This document shows positions 9,316 to 18,319 of a DNA stretch of 64,000 nucleotides, piece by piece; the stretch's first letter is position 1, and every line of letters starts with the position of its first letter. A program made the translations under genes and the position numbers. The notes beneath the pieces were generated by a model, which saw nothing but the letters and a program-made list of their open reading frames with translations, had not been told where the DNA came from and made no database searches. The stretch covers positions 1 to 64,000 of the forward strand of contig NZ_JAEKMH010000004.1 of NCBI RefSeq assembly GCF_016411825.1. Direction: 5' to 3'. The stretch is from Devosia sediminis. GTDB lineage: Bacteria > Pseudomonadota > Alphaproteobacteria > Rhizobiales > Devosiaceae.

Positions 9316-9359
9316 ATCGCGCCAGCCGCGCCAGAGCGCGCCGATGCTGGTGCCATCCG

Positions 9360-10436
9360 TCAGTTGACCTGCTCCATGGCCGCCAGTTGTGCTGCCTGGT
9401 TTTCCGTGATCAGCGCCTCGATGAGTTCATCCAGTGCTTCGCCCGCAATGACCTTGTCGAGCTTGTAGAGCGTCAGGTTGATGCGGTGGTCGGTCACCCG
9501 GCCTTGCGGGAAATTATAGGTGCGGATGCGCTCGGAGCGATCGCCCGAGCCGACCTGGCCCTTTCGTTCGGCCGAGCGGGCCGAGTCGCGTTCCTCGCGC
9601 TGCATTTCGTAGAGGCGCGAGCGCAGCACAATCATGGCCTGAGCCCGGTTCTGGTGCTGCGATTTCATTGCCGAAGTGACGACGATGCCGGTGGGAATGT
9701 GGGTGATGCGCACGGCCGAGTCGGTGGTGTTGACGTGCTGGCCGCCGGCGCCCGAGGCGCGCATCGTGTCGATGCGGATATCCTCGTTGCGGATTTCGAT
9801 GTCGATGTCTTCCACTTCCGGAAGCACCGCCACGGTGGCGGCCGAGGTATGGATACGGCCCTGGGCTTCAGTCGCCGGCACGCGCTGGACGCGGTGCACG
9901 CCGCTCTCGTATTTCATCCGCGCATAGACGCCCTTGCCAGAGACATTGGCGATGATTTCCTTGAAGCCCCCCATTTCGCCGGGGCTTTCTTCCATGACCG
10001 TGACCTTCCAGCCGCGGGTCGCAGCGTAGCGCTCATACATGCGGAAGAGATCGCCCGCGAACAAGGCCGCCTCGTCGCCCCCGGTGCCGCCGCGGATTTC
10101 AAGGATGATGGACTTGTCGTCGGCCTCGTCCTTGGGCAGCAGCAGGATGCGAATGGACTGTTCGAATGCTTCGAGGCGCTCGTCGAGTTCCTCGATCTCG
10201 GCCTGAGCCATCTCGGCCATTTCCTTGTCGCCGCTCTTGAGCAGCGCCTCGGCCTCGGCACGATCGCGCTGCGCTTTTTTGTAGGCGGTGATTTCGCTGA
10301 CGATTTCGGAAAGGTCGGAATGCTCCTTGGAGAGCCGGGCCAGTTCATCCGGGCTCGCGCCAGAGGACAAGGCCGCCTCGATGTACTGAAAGCGGGTTTC
10401 GAGGGCGTCGAGCTTGTCCTGGGGCAGGCTGGGCAT
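9360..10436 (-). CDS. prfA: Peptide chain release factor 1
   Basis: Reads UAA and UAG in the ribosomal A site and triggers peptide release. At 358 residues it has the usual length. The codon-recognition PAT motif is seen in [12 protein letters not shown] and the catalytic GGQ in GAGGQHVN. The stop overlaps a possible CTG start of prmC, which methylates this GGQ glutamine, so the enzyme and its substrate are made from the same transcript. The gene follows ptsP with a 179-base spacer that holds a dispersed repeat. Confidence 0.98.
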   Translation of the reverse strand: MPSLPQDKLDALETRFQYIEAALSSGASPDELARLSKEHSDLSEIVSEITAYKKAQRDRAEAEALLKSGDKEMAEMAQAEIEELDERLEAFEQSIRILLLPKDEADDKSIILEIRGGTGGDEAALFAGDLFRMYERYAATRGWKVTVMEESPGEMGGFKEIIANVSGKGVYARMKYESGVHRVQRVPATEAQGRIHTSAATVAVLPEVEDIDIEIRNEDIRIDTMRASGAGGQHVNTTDSAVRITHIPTGIVVTSAMKSQHQNRAQAMIVLRSRLYEMQREERDSARSAERKGQVGSGDRSERIRTYNFPQGRVTDHRINLTLYKLDKVIAGEALDELIEALITENQAAQLAAMEQVN

Positions 10437-10477
10437 CTTTTGTTCCTGTGGGCCAACGCCCTCGTCACAACCACCAC

Positions 10478-10566
10478 GTCATTCCGGCGCAGGCCGGAAT
10501 CCAGGCGCGAGGCACCGACCGTGTGGATGGTTCAAAACATGGACCCCGGCCTTCGCCGGGGTGACA
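10478..10566. repeat. GTCA-bracketed dispersed palindrome, copy 1
   Basis: The element opens with GTCATTCCGGCGCAGGCCGG and closes with CCCGGCCTTCGCCGGGGTGAC, two hairpins bounded by GTCA and TGAC. The same architecture recurs at 29327, 36613, 42736 and 58370. It lies between ptsP and prfA. Confidence 0.8.
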
Positions 10567-10615
10567 CCGAGCGTTTAATGAGGCTGGACGCCAACATCAA
10601 GCATTTGCGGGCGCG

Positions 10616-12883
10616 CTACCCCATGGGCAGGTTCTGCCTGTCCACCCATTCGGTGAGCAATTGCCGTATGGTGATACCATCGGCGCCGACGCTGAGGGCC
10701 TCGGCAACGGCGGCCTGGATGGGCTTCAATTCGACATTAAGCACCAGTTCCTTGATCGGGCCGATCGAGGCGGGGCCCATGGAGAGGCGGGTCATGCCGA
10801 TGGCCATCAGGGCCAGTGCCTCCATCGGGCGCCCGGCCAGCTCGCCACACATGGTGACCGGCTTGTTGTGGCGCCGGGCCGCGTCAACCACGAGGCGAAT
10901 GGCCCGGAGACGCGGCAGGGCAATGGGGTCATAGGCCTTGGACACACGCGGATTGGCGCGGTCGGCAGCCGTCAGGAACTGCACCAGATCGTTGGAGCCG
11001 ATGGAGGCAAAATCCGCCTCGGGCATGATCTGGTCAAGTTCGAACAGCAGCGACGGCACTTCGACCATGACGCCGATCTCGACCTTTTCGGGCACTTTCT
11101 GCCCGGCACGGGCGAGGCGTTCGATTTCCTTTTTCAGCACCAGCTTGGTCTGCCGGAACTCGAAGGTCTCGGTGACCATGGGCACGAGGATTTTGAGCGG
11201 CCGGCCGCGCGCCGCAAGCAGGAGGGCGCGGATCTGGGTGCGCAGGAGGCCGGGCCGGTCGAGCCCGAGCCGGATCGAGCGATAGCCCATGGCCGGGTTT
11301 TCCTCGGCCGCCGAGCGCAGGTAGGGCACGACCTTGTCGCCACCGATATCGAGGAGCCGGAACACCACCGGGCGGTCGCCGGCGATTTCCATCGCCTCGG
11401 CATAGAGGTCCACCTGCTCGTTGAGACGCGGCAGGCGGCTGGCGATCATGAACTGCAGTTCGGTGCGGAACAGCCCGACGCCGGAGGCGCCGGTATCGTC
11501 GAGCATGGGCAGGTCGGCGACGAGGCCCGAATTGTGCAGCAGCGTGATGTCGATGCCGTCGCGGGTGATGCTCGGCCTGTCCTTGAGCTCGGCATAGTGG
11601 GCACGCCGCTTGGCGGAAATCCGCACCTTGTCGACATAGGTCTGCTCGACATCGGGCGTCGGCCGCAGATGCACCTGGCCCAGCGGACCATCGATGATGA
11701 TATCGTCGCCGGTTTCGCACATGGAAACGATGGACTGCGCCTGCCCCACGGCAACCAGGCCCAGCGAACGCGCCACGATGGCCACATGGGCGGTGGCGCC
11801 ACCTTCCTCGAGCACGACGCCGCGCAGCTTCTTACGATCGTATTCGAGCAGCTCGGCCGGGCCCATATTGCGGGCGACGAGAATGGCATTGTCGGGCAGT
11901 TCGCGATGCGCGGGCTGGCTCGAATTGGTCAGGACGCGCAGGAGGCGATTGGCCAAATCGTCGAGATCGTGGAGCCGGTCGCGGATATAGGGATCGGTCT
12001 GCCTGAGCATGCGGGCGCGGGTATCGTTCTGCACGCGCTCGACGGCCGCTTCCGCCGACAGGCCGTTGTCGATCGCCTCGGCGAGACGGTTCACCCAGCC
12101 CCGGTCATTGGCGAACATGCGGTAGGTTTCGAGGATTTCCCGATGGTCCGAGGTCGGCTGCATGTCGCCATGGTCGAGCATGGCATCGATGGACACGCGC
12201 ATCGAGGCCAAAGCGGCGTCGAGGCGCTGCTTTTCGGCGTCGGTATCCTCGGCGATGAAATTGGTCACGACGACGCGGGGATCGTGAAGCACCACGGTCC
12301 CGAGGGCTATGCCATCGGTGAAGCTAACGCCGGAATACATGCGAGGCCGCCTGAGATCGATATCCGACCCGGGCTTGATCAGATTGTCGAAGTCGCTGGT
12401 AGCGATCATCTCTGCCAGGATTGTGGCCGTGGTCAGCATGGCCTCGGTTTCATCCTCGCCATAATGCCGCCGCTCGGCATTCTGGACCACCAGCACGCCC
12501 AGCGTCTGGCCGGCGCGCAGCACGGGCACGCCGAGGAAGGAATTATATTTGTCCTCGCCGGTTTCCGGCCGATAGGCGAAGGCCGGATGGCTGGGCGCGT
12601 CGTCGAGGCTCAATGGTTCGGCCTCGGCCGCGATCAGGCCCACAAGACCCTCGCCGAGGCGCAGCGTCGTCAGGTGGACCGATTCGGCCTTGAGGCCGCG
12701 TGTGGCGAAAAGTTCGAGCGCGCCGTCATCGCGCAGCACATAGAAGGAGCAGACATCGGCCCGCATATTGTCGGCGATGAGGGCGACGATCTTGTCGAGA
12801 CGATCCTGCGAAGCCAGCGGCTCCGCCATCGTCTCGCGCAATTGCCGCAGCAGCACCCTGGGGCCGCCTATGGTCGTGACCAT
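10616..12883 (-). CDS. ptsP: Phosphoenolpyruvate-protein phosphotransferase PtsP (EI-Ntr)
   Basis: First enzyme of the nitrogen-related phosphotransferase system; takes phosphate from PEP and passes it to NPr (PtsO), signalling nitrogen and potassium status. The 755-residue protein has an N-terminal GAF sensor domain (about 20-160), an EI N-terminal part with the phosphorylated histidine in GGATAHVAIVAR (about residue 366), and a PEP-binding barrel with the catalytic cysteine in MCGELAGRP (about 679). It lies between lysC and prfA, a conserved order in Hyphomicrobiales. The partner genes (ptsO, ptsN) are not in this window. Confidence 0.96.
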   Translation of the reverse strand: MVTTIGGPRVLLRQLRETMAEPLASQDRLDKIVALIADNMRADVCSFYVLRDDGALELFATRGLKAESVHLTTLRLGEGLVGLIAAEAEPLSLDDAPSHPAFAYRPETGEDKYNSFLGVPVLRAGQTLGVLVVQNAERRHYGEDETEAMLTTATILAEMIATSDFDNLIKPGSDIDLRRPRMYSGVSFTDGIALGTVVLHDPRVVVTNFIAEDTDAEKQRLDAALASMRVSIDAMLDHGDMQPTSDHREILETYRMFANDRGWVNRLAEAIDNGLSAEAAVERVQNDTRARMLRQTDPYIRDRLHDLDDLANRLLRVLTNSSQPAHRELPDNAILVARNMGPAELLEYDRKKLRGVVLEEGGATAHVAIVARSLGLVAVGQAQSIVSMCETGDDIIIDGPLGQVHLRPTPDVEQTYVDKVRISAKRRAHYAELKDRPSITRDGIDITLLHNSGLVADLPMLDDTGASGVGLFRTELQFMIASRLPRLNEQVDLYAEAMEIAGDRPVVFRLLDIGGDKVVPYLRSAAEENPAMGYRSIRLGLDRPGLLRTQIRALLLAARGRPLKILVPMVTETFEFRQTKLVLKKEIERLARAGQKVPEKVEIGVMVEVPSLLFELDQIMPEADFASIGSNDLVQFLTAADRANPRVSKAYDPIALPRLRAIRLVVDAARRHNKPVTMCGELAGRPMEALALMAIGMTRLSMGPASIGPIKELVLNVELKPIQAAVAEALSVGADGITIRQLLTEWVDRQNLPMG

Positions 12884-12951
12884 GCCTCTTCACGGCGGCC
12901 CGCACAGCCGCCCCCCTTCAAAGGACGCGGCCCGTAGTCCCCTCGACTGGG

Positions 12952-14217
12952 TCAGGCGTCCTGTCTGTCCAGACCGTAATAGGTGTGCAGCGCGCGAACC
13001 GCAAGCTCGGCATATTCTTCATCGATCAGAACCGAGGTCTTGATCTCGGACGTGGTGATGAGCTGGATATTGATGCCCTTGTCGGCCAGAGCCTTGAACA
13101 TCGAGGAGGCGACGCCGGCATGGCTGCGCATACCCACGCCCACGACCGACACCTTGGCCCCGCCCTTGGAGCCGGAAAGGCGCGCATATTCGAAGCGCCC
13201 GCCATTGTCTTCGAGCGCCTTGACGGCCTTGTCATATTCGCTGTCGGGCACGGTGAAGGTGATGTCGGTGGTGGCGCCATCGTCGGAAATGTTCTGCACG
13301 ATCATGTCGACGATGATGCCCTTGTCGGCCAGGGTGCCGAAAATGGCGGCGGCGACGCCGGGGCTGTCCTTGACATCGCGCAGGGTGATCTTGGCCTCGG
13401 CCTTGGCGAGCGTCACGCCCGAAACGATCTGCTTTTCCATGATCTCTTCCTCATCGCAGACGAGAGTGCCCGGAACGCCGGGCGTGCCGTCGGGCGCGAT
13501 CTGCGGCGCGTCCGGGTCATCGAAACTGGAGCGGACCAGGAGGCGCACCTTATGCGCCATGGCCATTTCCACCGAGCGGATCATCAGCACCTTGGCGCCG
13601 AGCGAGGCCATTTCCAGCATTTCCTCGAAGGAAATGCGTGTCATGCGCCGGGCCTTGGGCACGATGCGCGGGTCGGTGGTGTAGACGCCGTCGACGTCGG
13701 TATAGATATCGCAGCGATCGGCGCCCACGGCGGCGGCCACGGCCACGGCCGACGTATCCGAGCCGCCACGGCCCAGCGTCGTGACGCGACCATGCGGGGA
13801 AATGCCCTGGAAGCCCGTGATGACGGGCACCCAGCCATCCTTCATCCGCTTGTCGAGCTCGGTGGGATCGATACCGGTAATGCGGGCGGTGCCATGGGCG
13901 TCATCGGTATGGATGGGCACCTGCCAGCCGGCAAAGCTGCGCGACTGCACGCCCATTTCCGAAAGCACGATGGCCATGAGCCCGGCAGTGACCTGCTCGC
14001 CTGAGGCGACCACGGCATCATATTCGCGCGCGTCGTGGAACTTGCTGGCCTCGTTGACCCAGCCGACCAGCTCATTGGTCTTGCCGCTCATGGCCGAAAC
14101 GACCACCGCGACTTCGTTGCCGGCGTCGATCTCGCGCTTCACATGGCGCGCCGAGTGGCGGATGCGTTCGATATTGGCCATGGATGTGCCACCGAACTTG
14201 ACGACGATACGGGCCAA
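12952..14217 (-). CDS. lysC: Aspartate kinase
   Basis: Phosphorylates aspartate in the first step toward lysine, threonine, methionine and diaminopimelate. The 421-residue protein has the N-terminal KFGGTS nucleotide-binding motif, the kinase core, and two C-terminal ACT domains (from about 265) that usually confer feedback inhibition by lysine and threonine. The start is TTG at 14217, giving [12 protein letters not shown] and preceded by GGGGAAG at a good distance; the longer open frame lacks family resemblance. It is transcribed leftward ahead of ptsP and diverges from the secreted-protein gene at 14415. Confidence 0.97.
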   Translation of the reverse strand: MARIVVKFGGTSMANIERIRHSARHVKREIDAGNEVAVVVSAMSGKTNELVGWVNEASKFHDAREYDAVVASGEQVTAGLMAIVLSEMGVQSRSFAGWQVPIHTDDAHGTARITGIDPTELDKRMKDGWVPVITGFQGISPHGRVTTLGRGGSDTSAVAVAAAVGADRCDIYTDVDGVYTTDPRIVPKARRMTRISFEEMLEMASLGAKVLMIRSVEMAMAHKVRLLVRSSFDDPDAPQIAPDGTPGVPGTLVCDEEEIMEKQIVSGVTLAKAEAKITLRDVKDSPGVAAAIFGTLADKGIIVDMIVQNISDDGATTDITFTVPDSEYDKAVKALEDNGGRFEYARLSGSKGGAKVSVVGVGMRSHAGVASSMFKALADKGINIQLITTSEIKTSVLIDEEYAELAVRALHTYYGLDRQDA

Positions 14218-14414
14218 TTGCTTCCCCGGAAATCTGAAGGGCCGACCGCCGAACCCGGCGGTACGCTTGTTGTTGGGCGCGGACATACGACAAACGCGAA
14301 TGCCGATCAATGGGCATCCCGGCATCAGCGCCGCGACATGATCAAAGTGAAGTATTGACCGCCAGGTTGTTTCGATAGTCTGTTGCCATCATGTAATTCT
14401 GGGGGAGAAACAGG

Positions 14415-15677
14415 GTGAAGCGGTATTCGAGATTGGCGGCGATCTTGCCATTGCTGGCAATGCCGGCTTTTGCGCAGGATGCGCAGATGCAGGCCTTCAC
14501 CGATTTTCGCACGGCAGTGGCCCTCGACGACAAATGTCATTTCCTGGCCTTCTTCGAGCGCCACCGCCTCGGCGCCATCGAAGAGAAACTGCTCGAACCG
14601 CTCTCCTTCTACGGCGCCTATACTGCGGGCAAACTGACCCAGGAACAGTATCTGGAACAGTATGATGACCATGACGCGGCCGCACGAGAGGCGGCAGCGG
14701 GCATCGACTGCGCCGACGCGGCGCGGACCAGCAGCATGATCGTGCCGCTGCGCGGCCAGATCGCGCAGATGGTCTATGCCGACCTGATGATCGCCTACCA
14801 GTTGGGAGAGATCACCGCCGAGCAGCAGAATGCCGCAATGGCCTACGAAAACATGATCGGCCCGCTCTACGGCGAGGCGAACTGGCCGAGCTTTGTCCAG
14901 TCGGCCAGCGTCCTCGCCCGCTCCCTGATCGACGAGGCCAATACCGGGGATACCGGCTACAGCATTTTCGGAGACGACAGTCTCGGCGGTCTTGGTGGCG
15001 CCGGCGGGCTCATTGGCGACGGCGATCCCTATGGCTTTTATGCCGAAGGAGAAAACGGCTTCTATCTCCAGTCGCTGATCGATAGTTCGCTCGGCGTCGC
15101 CGATACGATCCTCTTTGAAATGATCGCGCAGCAATTCGGCTATCGTCGCATTGAATCCGCCACACCCGGAGAGAGTTGGTTCCGCGACCAGCTTGCCACG
15201 CCCACTTTCGAGCCGGTCTTCGACCTGCTCGACCTGCCGGGCCGCTACGAGGCGCTGGGCATGGGCACGCGGTTCTACGCCGTGCTCGGCGTCAGCATGG
15301 GCGATGAAATGCGGCTGATGACCTTTGGCGAGGGCGCCGACCGCATGCGCGACGGCACCGTCACTTTTCTCGTGCACCCGCCCAAGGAGGGCTTGGCGAT
15401 ACAGGGATACGACCTGGTCCGCTCACAGGAGTGGTGGGACGGCGCCACCCGCTACGAGGGGGAACTGGTGATCGATACCTGCCTGGGTGGCCCCTGCTTT
15501 GCCATGCCTGCCGCTCTTCTCGAGGCGCTCGCCACCGCGCCGTCGGGTACCGAATACCGCTTCTTCTTCAGTGACCAGCCGGAGGGCTTCGAAACGGTGC
15601 CCGACGATCCGCGCGTCCAGAGCGGCTGGAACTACAAGGCGGTCTATCGCCGGGAGATGCTCGCAGCCGGCTCCTGA
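14415..15677 (+). CDS. Secreted protein of unknown function
   Basis: I do not recognise this 420-residue protein. It starts at GTG after a GGGGGAG stretch and opens with a clear Sec signal peptide (basic MKRYSR, hydrophobic core, AFA-Q cleavage after about residue 20). The mature part is acidic and mostly soluble, with a Gly-rich loop (about 190-205) and four cysteines. The region after residue 260 is predicted to be beta-rich and contains FLVHPPKEG and EYRFFFSD. No membrane segment follows the signal, so it should be periplasmic or exported. It lies alone between divergent lysC and co-directional ubiG, 66 bases from the latter. Confidence 0.7.
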   Translation: MKRYSRLAAILPLLAMPAFAQDAQMQAFTDFRTAVALDDKCHFLAFFERHRLGAIEEKLLEPLSFYGAYTAGKLTQEQYLEQYDDHDAAAREAAAGIDCADAARTSSMIVPLRGQIAQMVYADLMIAYQLGEITAEQQNAAMAYENMIGPLYGEANWPSFVQSASVLARSLIDEANTGDTGYSIFGDDSLGGLGGAGGLIGDGDPYGFYAEGENGFYLQSLIDSSLGVADTILFEMIAQQFGYRRIESATPGESWFRDQLATPTFEPVFDLLDLPGRYEALGMGTRFYAVLGVSMGDEMRLMTFGEGADRMRDGTVTFLVHPPKEGLAIQGYDLVRSQEWWDGATRYEGELVIDTCLGGPCFAMPAALLEALATAPSGTEYRFFFSDQPEGFETVPDDPRVQSGWNYKAVYRREMLAAGS

Positions 15678-15743
15678 TGCGACGCGGCGGCGTCTTGCCC
15701 ATGCCACGATGGCTGGGTCATATGGCGGGCAAAGGAGCCCGCC

Positions 15744-16487
15744 ATGACCGCCACCACCGTCAATGACGCAGAAGTCGCAAAATTCACGTCCATGGCCGAG
15801 GAATGGTGGGACCCCAAGGGCAAGTTCAAGCCGCTGCACAAGTTCAATCCGGTGCGTCTCTCCTATATCCGCGACCACCTGATCCGCCAGTTCGGCCGCG
15901 ACGCCACCTCGATCCGGCCCTTCGAGGGCATCAGTATCCTTGATGTCGGCTGCGGCGGGGGCTTGCTGTGCGAGCCGCTGACAAGGCTGGGCGCCACGGT
16001 GACCGGCATCGACGCGGCCGAGCGCAATATCGCCATTGCCAGGATCCACGCCGAGAAAGCAGGACTCGCCATCGATTATCGCGCCACGACTTCCGAGGCG
16101 CTGGTGGCGGCTGGGGAACGTTTTGACGTCGTGCTCAACATGGAAGTGGTGGAGCATGTCGACAATGTGCCGCTCTACATGAAGAGCTGCGCCGACCTCG
16201 TGGCGCCGGGTGGCCTCATGTTCACCGCGACGCTCAACCGCACCGCCCGCTCCTGGGCCTTGGCTATTGTGGGGGCTGAGTATGTGCTGCGCTGGCTGCC
16301 GCGCGGCACCCATGACTGGAAGAAGTTTCTGACGCCGGAAGAGATCGGCGCGCAATTGCGGCGCAATGGCCTCAAGGTGATCGACCAGACCGGAGTGACC
16401 TTCAATCCGCTGGCCGACGAATGGCGCGCCTCGGCGGACATGGCGGTCAACTACATGGTGCTGGCCGAGCGACCCGCTGCCGCCTGA
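15744..16487 (+). CDS. ubiG: Ubiquinone biosynthesis 3-O-methyltransferase
   Basis: SAM-dependent O-methyltransferase acting twice in ubiquinone synthesis. The 247-residue protein has the family start ([19 protein letters not shown]), the SAM motif ILDVGCGGG, an acidic motif II around [10 protein letters not shown], and MEVVEHV. A strong AAAGGAG precedes the ATG. Its usual neighbour in related genomes is lysC, which lies about 1.5 kb upstream on the other strand, separated here by the unknown secreted protein gene. Confidence 0.96.
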   Translation: MTATTVNDAEVAKFTSMAEEWWDPKGKFKPLHKFNPVRLSYIRDHLIRQFGRDATSIRPFEGISILDVGCGGGLLCEPLTRLGATVTGIDAAERNIAIARIHAEKAGLAIDYRATTSEALVAAGERFDVVLNMEVVEHVDNVPLYMKSCADLVAPGGLMFTATLNRTARSWALAIVGAEYVLRWLPRGTHDWKKFLTPEEIGAQLRRNGLKVIDQTGVTFNPLADEWRASADMAVNYMVLAERPAAA

Positions 16488-16554
16488 CACGACGAGACCG
16501 GCCGCCCTGGGGATGGCGACCGGTCCGCTTGCTACGGTCTGACCGGAGGCAGGA

Positions 16555-17469
16555 TCAGAACACGTAGACCATCAGCGTCGACCCCTGCCGGTGAACGCCA
16601 AGCACATGGCCTGGCCGGTACTGGGTACGGCTGAGGGCGGCGTTGATCAGGGGGTCCTGCGCCACGGCGCCCACCATGTTGTGGTAGTTGCCGTTGGAGG
16701 CGAGCCAGGCCGCAACCTGGCGCCGCAGATCGGCGCAGACCTTGATCGGAACGAGCTGGATGCCGATGGCGCGATGCCAGTCGCGCATGCTGGTCTTGTT
16801 GAAGACGTCGACCAACTGGTTGGTGTTGTAGCCTTCGCAGGCAGCATTCATACCGGACGAACCGGACGTGGTGTTGCGGGTAATGATCGACCCATTGCCG
16901 CCATTGTTGCCGCCGGCGCCATTGTTGCCGTTATTGCCATTGGAGCCGTTGCCCCCGCCATTGCCGCCATTGCCGTTGCCGCCGTTTCCGCCGTTACCGC
17001 CGTTTCCACCGTTCCCGCCATTGCCACCGTTACCGCCATTGCCGGCATTGGGCAGGCCGATATTGACGTCGATGAGGTTGGGGCCGCCGACATTGACATT
17101 GGCGTCGATGTCGCCGAGGTCGAGATCGACGTCGACAATGCCCTGGGGACCCAGGACCTGGGCGCCGATGACAGGATCATTGGCCCCGACATTGGCGGTC
17201 ACAAGCCCGTCGCTGCCTCCGAGGCCGAGATTGACGAGTCCGGAATTGCCGGCATTGCCGGATTCGAGGGTAATCAGGGCGCCGCTGTCCCCGCCACCGA
17301 TGACGCCCAGGACGCTGGAATTGTCCGAGCCGCCGCCGAGCACACCACCAAGCAGGCCGCCATCGCTGGAGCCACCCAGAACACCACCCAAGAGGCCCTC
17401 GGCCGACGCGATGGATGGCATCAACACGACCGACACCATGACGGCCGCAATCATACGCTTGTACAACAT
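16555..17469 (-). CDS. Secreted Asn/Gly-repeat protein
   Basis: A 304-residue exported protein with a signal peptide (MLYKRMIAAVMVSVV, cleavage near SASA-E). The N-terminal half has LLGGVLGG-type repeats and alternating acidic/hydrophobic strands (VDVDLDLGDIDANVNV). The middle (about 147-200) is a tandem run of NGG triplets. The last 100 residues form a distinct domain starting with two-cysteine CEGYNTNQLVDVFNK and ending in VHRQGSTLMVYVF. Function is unknown; a surface, matrix or metal-binding role is only a guess. The ATG at 17469 is preferred over one two codons upstream because GGGAG is then six bases away. Confidence 0.72.
   Translation of the reverse strand: MLYKRMIAAVMVSVVLMPSIASAEGLLGGVLGGSSDGGLLGGVLGGGSDNSSVLGVIGGGDSGALITLESGNAGNSGLVNLGLGGSDGLVTANVGANDPVIGAQVLGPQGIVDVDLDLGDIDANVNVGGPNLIDVNIGLPNAGNGGNGGNGGNGGNGGNGGNGGNGNGGNGGGNGSNGNNGNNGAGGNNGGNGSIITRNTTSGSSGMNAACEGYNTNQLVDVFNKTSMRDWHRAIGIQLVPIKVCADLRRQVAAWLASNGNYHNMVGAVAQDPLINAALSRTQYRPGHVLGVHRQGSTLMVYVF
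16969..17050. repeat. 9-bp tandem repeat coding NGG triplets
   Basis: A run of nine-base units of the type CCGCCGTTN / CCGCCATTG, read on the minus strand as AAT-GGC-GGC variants. The third codon positions vary, so the units have diverged at DNA level while the Asn-Gly-Gly pattern is kept. Such tracts can change length by slippage. Confidence 0.8.
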
Positions 17470-17771
17470 GATCATCTCCCAATGAGGCGATGGCGCGTGC
17501 CACCGTGATTGAGAGCATCGGCCGGTCTCCGATCCCGGAAATCCGAACTTCTACCTACTCGCACCCTGCCGAGCGTCCGGGTGGTAAACCGACCTAGTTA
17601 AAGCGGGCCCCGGCCATTGATTCATAACGCTTTTCTTCGGTAACCATAGGCACAAGCCCCGCCAGAACCAGTCCTGGCAAGGGCCTGGAACTGTCGGAAA
17701 AGCTTCCATTTCGAGCTGGCAAAGACGTCCGGACGGCGGGAAAACTCATGCCGCCCGAACGCCGCTGCTGA
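17470..17771. other. Gene-free spacer upstream of the Asn/Gly-repeat protein
   Basis: About 300 bases without a supported gene. It should contain the promoter of the leftward repeat-protein gene and the 3' end of the YciI-family transcript. I see no clear terminator hairpin and no convincing -35/-10 pair. Confidence 0.5.
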
Positions 17772-18137
17772 TCAGAAATTGGCGCCGCCGGCGATTTCGC
17801 GCAGTTCGAGCACAAGGCCGGGAATACCGTTGTCGATATGCATCTGCATGAATTCACCCGCCAGGGCGGCGGCCGCATCCATATCGGGCGCCTCGAAGAC
17901 GGCATAGCCGCCGAGGACTTCCTTGGTTTCGGAGAACGGACCGTCGGTGACGATGATGGTGCCGGTATGGCCGCTGAGGCGCCGCCCCTCCTCGGCGCCC
18001 TTGAGACCACCGGTGGAAATGAGGGCGCCCGAAGCGATGCGGCTGTCCATCCAGGGGCCCATCGCGTCCATCAGGCCTTGCGAAATGTCCTCGGGCTTGA
18101 GATCGGCGGGGGGAATGATGCTCATGAAGTAGCGCAT
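17772..18137 (-). CDS. YciI family protein
   Basis: A 121-residue single-domain protein of the YCII-related (DGPF) family, a ferredoxin-like dimer fold. Recognisable features are the start MRYFMSIIPP, the GGLKG loop, VTDGPFSETKEVLGGYAVFEA and a C-terminal helix. Members in other bacteria are often paired with ECF sigma factors, but none is adjacent here. Enzymatic role unknown. AAGGAGG six bases before the ATG fixes the start. It diverges from ilvD across a 182-base region. Confidence 0.88.
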   Translation of the reverse strand: MRYFMSIIPPADLKPEDISQGLMDAMGPWMDSRIASGALISTGGLKGAEEGRRLSGHTGTIIVTDGPFSETKEVLGGYAVFEAPDMDAAAALAGEFMQMHIDNGIPGLVLELREIAGGANF

Positions 18138-18192
18138 GAAAGGCCTCCTTTGGGCTGGGTTCGCGATACTGACACGGGGGCAACGGACGCGC

Positions 18193-18235
18193 TTCGACAA
18201 TTTCGACACAAACCGAACCGTACGGTACGGTACGG
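18193..18235. repeat. Short tandem repeats between yciI-like gene and ilvD
   Basis: Two copies of TTCGACA nine bases apart (18193-18199, 18202-18208) are followed by three copies of TACGG (18221-18235), which also form a palindromic CCGTACGG. They lie in the divergent promoter region and may be a regulator site; no regulator is identified. Confidence 0.5.
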
Positions 18236-18319
18236 ATATTCCTTGCTGTCGCCTTGGAATGGGTCTAAGAATTCCGACCACTCAACCGGCCCCACCGGTA
18301 TCGCACCGAGGATTTCGTC

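Noticed and set aside
10661-12937. 758-residue open frame on the plus strand
   Set aside because: Antisense shadow of ptsP, with no recognisable motif or ribosome binding site.
14350-14380. TTGACC upstream of the secreted-protein gene as a promoter
   Set aside because: The nearest acceptable -10 (TAGTCT) is only 15 bases away and weak, so I did not list it.
16969-17050. Possible CRISPR or satellite array
   Set aside because: Units are 9 bp with no spacers and encode in-frame NGG triplets of a secreted protein.
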